Origin: Pseudomonas beijingensis
Lineage (GTDB): Bacteria; Pseudomonadota; Gammaproteobacteria; Pseudomonadales; Pseudomonadaceae
NCBI RefSeq assembly: GCF_030687295.1
Contig: NZ_CP117425.1
Coordinates: forward strand, 4,282,001 to 4,346,000
Direction of reading: 5' to 3'
DNA length: 64,000 bases
The translations under genes were made by a program, and so were the position numbers. Under the pieces are notes generated by a model. That model did no database searches. It saw only the letters and a list, made by a program, of their open reading frames with translations, and was not told the DNA's origin. Below, piece by piece: positions 61,906 through 64,000 of this stretch. How positions within the stretch are numbered: the first letter of the stretch is position 1; the number at the start of each line of letters is the position of its first letter.

Positions 61906-62334
61906 TTAACGCTGGATCGGCCGCTCAAGCCTGAGTGTCAGGCCGGACTTCAAAGTGACCTGATAATGATGTTCTTGGCGCAACCCCAGGTGCACTCTAG
62001 AGTTCTGTCTGCCAATCAGGGAAAGACCATCGGGTTCGGTAAACCAATGGACCGGTTCATCCCCCAGCCAGTGGCCCAGGCATTCGGTTTGTCCGCCCAG
62101 GGTTTGGTCCGCCTTGAGCTCGACAAGGCAGGTGTTGGATGGTTTGTCCTGCATCGCCTGGCTTTGCGCAGTGTCCTGCGGGCTCGACAGAACGGCCTGC
62201 CACTGACCGGCCAACTGCGAGGGTTCTGCTAACAACAGGCTGCGCGCCATGGCGACTTCTCCACAAAACATCATCAACGTAGCGAGCAACCCGGCGGTTG
62301 CCTGAACGCTACAGGGCATCGATTCTCTACGCAT
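61906..62334 (-). CDS. aprI: Alkaline protease inhibitor (Inh/AprI family)
   Basis: 142 residues from ATG 62334; ATG 62319 is an alternative. Signal peptide then an eight-stranded lipocalin-like domain: LAGQWQAVL, CLVELKADQTLGG...C (the conserved disulfide pair), LTLRLERP. Periplasmic inhibitor that protects the producer against AprA. Lies between aprA and aprD as in other Pseudomonas. Confidence 0.87.
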   Translation of the reverse strand: MRRESMPCSVQATAGLLATLMMFCGEVAMARSLLLAEPSQLAGQWQAVLSSPQDTAQSQAMQDKPSNTCLVELKADQTLGGQTECLGHWLGDEPVHWFTEPDGLSLIGRQNSRVHLGLRQEHHYQVTLKSGLTLRLERPIQR

Positions 62335-62354
62335 TGGCTTGATCCTGGCTGGGT

Positions 62355-62449
62355 CCTGTAGGCGCTGTCGAGCGAAGCGAGGCTGCGATCTTTCCCCTAG
62401 CACTTGAGTCTCAAGCGAAAAGATCGCAGCCTGCGGCAGCTCCTACAGG
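62355..62449. repeat. Inverted repeat, GCAGCCTGCGGCAGCTCCTACAGG family
   Basis: CCTGTAGGCGCTGTCGAGCG with GGCTGCGATCTTT at 62355 and the near-complement AAAGATCGCAGCCTGCGGCA with GCTCCTACAGG at 62449. A third REP family in the window, between aprA and aprI; possible partial terminator lowering inhibitor expression relative to protease. Confidence 0.78.
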
Positions 62450-62459
62450 GATTTCAGCA

Positions 62460-63914
62460 TTACGCCACGATGTCCGAAACGGCTGCCTGGCCGACGGTGC
62501 TGACCAGGAAGTCAGCCACGCCGTGCCCGGAGAAGTCCACCGACAACAGGCTGTTGCCACCCGATGTCGACAGCACCGTATCCCCCGCCGCACCGGTGAA
62601 GGCGCTGACAAAATGCAGGCCCGCACCCTTGGTGATGCCCGTCAGATCGATCTTGTCCAGGCCGCTGACGAAATCGAGGATCTGGTCCGTCGCCCCCGGC
62701 CGTGAGTCGGAACTGGCGGCGAACACAAAAGTGTCCGAACCCGAGCCGCCCCAAAGCTTGTCCGAGCCACCGGCGCCCCAAAGGATATCGTTGCCGGCAC
62801 CGCCCTTGAGTTCGTTGGCCACCGCATTGCCGATCAGCAAGTCGCTGCCCGAACCGCCGATAGCATTTTCGATGACTGCCCCTTGGGCGATGGACACGTT
62901 ACCCACCATGCCCCCCACGTCGGAGAACGAGGCGTCATTGAGGTTGATTTTCTGGTTCTGGGTAAACCCGGAGAAATCCAGGGTGTCGCGGCCGCCCGCG
63001 TCCCATACCGAAAACACCACTTTGTCCGACGACGAAGAGGCACTGAGAAAATCGCGGCCGGTGTTGGAGTTGAAACCGTAGGTCGAGTCGCCGGTACGGG
63101 TCGTGGTGTTGGCACCGTAGAGCTTCTGGATGGCCGCGATGTCATCCATCAGCGGGCCCGAGGCGTAGGCTTCGACGCCGCCCTTGCTGAAGTTCTGGTT
63201 GGTATTGCTTTCGCTCCAGTAGCTCATGACGCTGTAGCCACGGGTATCCTGGCCATAGGTGGCGTCATCGTAGCTCGGACTGCCTTCACCTGCGTTGTAG
63301 TCACCCGGGTGGGCCAGGCCGAGGGTGTGACCGATTTCGTGGGTCAGGGTCTGGCGGCCGTAATTGTTCAGGTCCGGGTTCTTGTTCTGGGTGTAGCTGC
63401 TGTTGATCAGGTACCAGGACGTCCCGTCATAACCGGCGCCAGTCCCCGGCAGATAAGCGAACGCCGCGGCGCCATCCTGGCCGCCGCTGTAGTTGCCGAA
63501 GGTCATGTGACCGTCGCCACCGCTGGTTTTTTCGGTGAAGGTGACATTGGCCACGTCCGCCCAGGATTGCATGGCCAGGGCGGCCTGGCCTTTCTGCTGG
63601 ACGCTGAACTGGCTGAAGCCGCTGATCCCATGCTTGTTCATGGTGCTGGAAGAGGCAGACGTCAGGAAGGTATAGGTCAGCTCGATCTTGCCGCTGCCGT
63701 CCCGGTCCTGGTAAGCCGCGCCGTCGCGCAGCAATTGAGTGGCCGCCTCGTCGACGGAGTACGACGGTTTGCCGTTGACGGTCAGGTTGCCGCCGCGGTC
63801 GTATTGATGGCTGAAACTATTGATCTGGTTGAACGCATTACTGGGCGCCGCCAATTGCGGAGCCCAGAGCAGTTGTTCGGCAGAATCAATAGCGCTGTTT
63901 TTGACTTTCGACAT
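62460..63914 (-). CDS. aprA: Serralysin-type alkaline metalloprotease
   Basis: 484 residues from ATG 63914, with AAGGA 9 bp upstream; a GTG two codons earlier is less well placed. Zinc site [11 protein letters not shown] (H192, E193, H196, H202) and Met-turn SVMSY (228-232) of metzincins. RTX repeats ([36 protein letters not shown]) bind calcium. A C-terminal secretion signal ends in SDIVA. Secreted through AprDEF; degrades proteins including host defence factors. A propeptide is self-cleaved after secretion. Confidence 0.95.
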   Translation of the reverse strand: MSKVKNSAIDSAEQLLWAPQLAAPSNAFNQINSFSHQYDRGGNLTVNGKPSYSVDEAATQLLRDGAAYQDRDGSGKIELTYTFLTSASSSTMNKHGISGFSQFSVQQKGQAALAMQSWADVANVTFTEKTSGGDGHMTFGNYSGGQDGAAAFAYLPGTGAGYDGTSWYLINSSYTQNKNPDLNNYGRQTLTHEIGHTLGLAHPGDYNAGEGSPSYDDATYGQDTRGYSVMSYWSESNTNQNFSKGGVEAYASGPLMDDIAAIQKLYGANTTTRTGDSTYGFNSNTGRDFLSASSSSDKVVFSVWDAGGRDTLDFSGFTQNQKINLNDASFSDVGGMVGNVSIAQGAVIENAIGGSGSDLLIGNAVANELKGGAGNDILWGAGGSDKLWGGSGSDTFVFAASSDSRPGATDQILDFVSGLDKIDLTGITKGAGLHFVSAFTGAAGDTVLSTSGGNSLLSVDFSGHGVADFLVSTVGQAAVSDIVA

Positions 63915-64000
63915 AAACACACTTCCTTGTTTGCTAATGGAACAGTTTTAGTCAGACAGGCGATCTCTGGCGAGATCGTCCTATCACTCGCCCAATGAGG
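63915..64000 (-). promoter_or_regulatory. Partial upstream region of aprA
   Basis: 86 bp to the window edge. It contains a small hairpin (CGATCTC/GAGATCG, 63961-63978) and the aprA ribosome-binding site. The aprA locus is known to be under Gac/Rsm control in this genus; no clear extra RsmA GGA-loop could be defined in the part visible. Confidence 0.4.

Noticed and set aside
1..64000. tRNA, rRNA, prophage or integrase-flanked island
   Set aside because: No cloverleaf-like gene, attachment duplication, integrase or phage structural gene was recognised by eye. A tRNA scan was not possible here.

Overview
The window reads as chromosomal DNA of a fluorescent Pseudomonas (P. fluorescens complex). 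The evidence is high GC with Pseudomonas codon use, many GCGAGC...GCTCCCACAG-type REP/BIME repeats between genes, and a complete alkaline protease/lipase type I secretion locus (aprA-inh-aprDEF-pueA type). No rRNA, tRNA, CRISPR, insertion sequence or prophage was recognised.

Layout. 1-2.3 kb: end of a probable type VI secretion accessory block (a lower-GC propeller-like orphan and a TIGR02270 protein). 2.4-5.8 kb: a frameshifted SDR, a small gene graveyard with two truncated remnants, and a LysR regulator divergent from an MFS exporter. 5.85-14.6 kb: an eight-gene minus-strand operon (heme-oxygenase-like di-metal oxidase, aminotransferase, FAD oxidoreductase, TauD-type dioxygenase, ATP-grasp ligase, EamA exporter, M20 peptidase, MFS transporter). 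It is divergent from a cupin-XRE regulator across an AT-rich control region. It looks like a small-molecule biosynthetic cluster and is the best candidate here for an undescribed system. 15.6-22.7 kb: a LacI-controlled import module (binding protein, two permeases, ATPase, GpdQ/CpdA-like phosphodiesterase, OprD-family porin). 22.9-26.6 kb: a two-subunit molybdenum hydroxylase (large subunit frameshifted) and a convergent AraC regulator.

26.9-31.7 kb: a YkgJ protein, then an operon of three exported alpha/beta-hydrolases and a cytochrome P460. 32.2-39 kb: an MCP, a PatB-type C-S lyase, a VOC protein, an SDR, YetF, a frameshifted small membrane protein, a CinA-type amidase and a Yip1 protein. 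39.2-45.4 kb: a tightly overlapped operon in which a second heme-oxygenase-like protein, a methyltransferase and a YbdK carboxylate-amine ligase precede ligD. 45.8-50.2 kb: a cation/proton antiporter, two small membrane proteins and a PAS hybrid histidine kinase. 50.4-54.6 kb: a FAN1-type VRR-NUC nuclease translationally coupled to a DinG/Rad3-like helicase, both with REP-derived C-terminal tails. 54.8 kb to the end: a YgdI/YgdR lipoprotein, then the polyurethanase-type lipase, AprF, AprE, AprD, the protease inhibitor and the AprA serralysin, all on the minus strand.

Four genes each carry one single-base indel in a short homopolymer (2.65, 9.08, 24.42 and 37.64 kb). One correction restores each full-length protein. 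The pattern fits sequencing error or very recent mutation better than old decay, so those genes may be intact in the organism.
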